Origin: Dermanyssus gallinae
Lineage: Eukaryota > Arthropoda > Arachnida > Mesostigmata > Dermanyssidae
DNA length: 64,000 nt
Assembly (NCBI GenBank): GCA_003439945.1
Contig: QVRM01001393.1
Span: 124,001-188,000 of the forward strand
Reading direction: 5' to 3'
Shown here piece by piece: positions 62,226-64,000 of the stretch. The position numbers and the translations under genes are program-made. Position 1 is the stretch's first letter, and the number at the start of each line of letters is the position of its first letter. The notes below the pieces were generated by a model. It saw nothing but the letters and a program-made list of their open reading frames with translations, was not told the origin of the DNA and ran no database searches.

Positions 62226-63666
62226 CTGTGTCCTGTCCCTTGCATAGAGATCAAACTAATGGGACAATGGTAGAGTGGTTTTAAAGCAGGCAGGAATATA
62301 GACGATAGTCTTTGGGCAATAATGGAAAGTATGTATCTATAGGCCAGATCTAATTAATACCTTAATTGCAACTCTCCTAGATATCCGATGAGCCTACGAT
62401 ACGGTCGATAGAAACACTCTTTCGAACAAGATTGCGTAAGTTGGATTAGAATCAGAATGGATAAGAATATTTAAATAAATATACGATAGGATCTTATTTC
62501 TGCAAGAATCGGAAAAAACACAATACAAATCTACCGATTAAACAAAGGTCATCGGCAAAGATGGTATTGCTCGGTGTCACATATTGCTGTATATTGAGTT
62601 GGCAAACCAGGTGTATAACTCGAATCGGAGTTTTAAAATAGTATTCACATGAGCTGATGAAGTAGTAGCTATCCGACCGTGTGTCTTTTTTTTTGCGCAC
62701 GACATGATGACATTGGCGCAAGATGCTGACCAGATGCAAAATGAGTTCACAGCATGCGGAGATACGGCAAAAAATATTGGGCAAGAGTTCAACAAGAACA
62801 ACAGAAAAAAATGTACAACTGTGATATTTTCTGGGGATAGCGGGGAGATGCCGCTAAAAATTCAGGGGAAATATATCGAATATAAAAACGTCTACAAATA
62901 CTTGGCAGTTATAATAGAAAGCACGCCAGACATTTTAAAATCCGAGCGTAAGTCGTTGCATTTGTAGAGGCAAGAAAAAAATATACGGCCTAAAATATAT
63001 TATATACTCGAACGAGCAAACCTTAGGGCTGTTCGCTGACTGCAGGGCCGGTGTCTCGATGGTTGACACCCCACATCACACAGCACTGAGATGTCCAGCA
63101 TGGGCGGAACAGCGCAGACCTGCATCTAGTGAATACACTAGCTTTTAACTTACGTGGCGTCTGCAAAAAATGACAGAATCGCTTTTAAACTGGAACACCA
63201 TAGCTAATGCCTTTAGAGCCATTTTACAGAACCCCCTCCCCGTGGCTCCCGGGGAACACACCCGCCAGGAGTAGTAGACTCGCCCCCCTGACTGTTGAGA
63301 TGCGCAAGCAGTTCCCAGTCAGGTCGGGGAACGGGGACACGACTGGTTTTTAGTGGGTTGGAGTCCCACATTACCGGTCCACACTTGCAGGGAGTTTCCC
63401 CGCTGTGGTGACCGCGTGTGCAATCGCATTTTCCAGTCAGTCCTCTAAAAAAAACAGGCCGGTGTGCTCAACATTCGATTGCTGGTGGCCAGATACTCGG
63501 AAATTTAAAGCGTTCGATGTAGGGCATGTGATATAGAAGAGTATTCCATAGAACATAACGTGTTGAAGTGCGACGAGCTAGACAGAGTGAGAACAGTGTC
63601 ATTGGCCTAGGCATTAGGTTTCGGTGATAAATGAATATGGCAAGAGATAAGTAAAACCAAACGCAG
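62226..63666 (+). mobile_element. Decayed LINE reverse transcriptase, copy 2
   Basis: Counterpart of 53390-54830 with the same stops and the same mutated AHDM active site. The duplicated 87-codon frame is at 62704-62967. Confidence 0.7.
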
Positions 63667-64000
63667 GCCAGGGAAATGGCATATATATATGTATATAATA
63701 TTTATATCCTGACGCTTATCCCAACGTTTCAAAAAGTCCGCCAAGATAGCGGCTGCGGTCAACTCTAAGGGAGATCGGTCATAAAGTAGAGCGTTGTAGT
63801 TATGGCGTGCAGCGAATTAAGGCCAAACAGCGCAATCACAAAACAAGTGGTGCGCTATATTGTACAACTTCAAGCGCGTATTAGGAGTAAACACATATTT
63901 CGGAGAGCTTCAAGCGACCATTGGGAATGAATCGCATCCAAAGTAACTATCGTAATCGCTTGTATCAAAGTTCCCGTTGTAGGCATTTCGATCTCGAGGA

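Overview
The window is nuclear DNA of an animal, most likely a chelicerate (mite or tick). Evidence: two GT-AG spliced genes with animal protein architecture, long introns full of decayed non-LTR retrotransposons, tRNA-derived SINEs and Tc1/mariner remnants, and an enolase ending in FRQPQ, close to the FRxPQ tails I recall from Acari. The placement is inference from memory; no rRNA, mitochondrial or species-diagnostic gene is present. At least thirty (AT)n microsatellites longer than 20 bp are visible.

Layout. 1-8844: intergenic, with LINE and SINE debris and probably the 3' UTR of the next gene. 8845-40465, minus strand: a complete 19-exon gene for an ACAP/centaurin-beta type Arf GTPase-activating protein (BAR, PH, ArfGAP zinc finger, ankyrin repeats; 743 residues), reconstructed exon by exon with every junction in phase. 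Its introns hold LINE fragments of at least two families, a probable MITE, SINEs, a possible mariner end and many simple repeats. 40466-43.7 kb: the head-to-head interval between this gene and the next, rich in trinucleotide runs and minisatellites. From about 43.8 kb, plus strand: a candidate non-coding first exon of enolase, a 4.4 kb intron, then a two-exon enolase CDS (434 residues, all catalytic residues present).

The most striking structure is a near-perfect tandem duplication. The unit 48269-57130 (8862 bp), starting inside the enolase 5' intron, begins again at 57131 and runs off the window end. Both copies carry a full enolase coding region, a long-TIR Tc1-like element and a decayed LINE. 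In the roughly 6.87 kb that can be compared I found four substitutions and two (AT)n length changes; one substitution changes enolase (K428R). Copy 2 lacks the candidate first exon and promoter, and its junction lies at an (AT)n tract. It is either a very recent real duplication or an assembly duplicate of two haplotypes; sequence alone cannot decide.

The two genes have unrelated jobs (membrane traffic; glycolysis). I found no CRISPR array, no canonical tRNA or rRNA gene and no prokaryote-like gene cluster.
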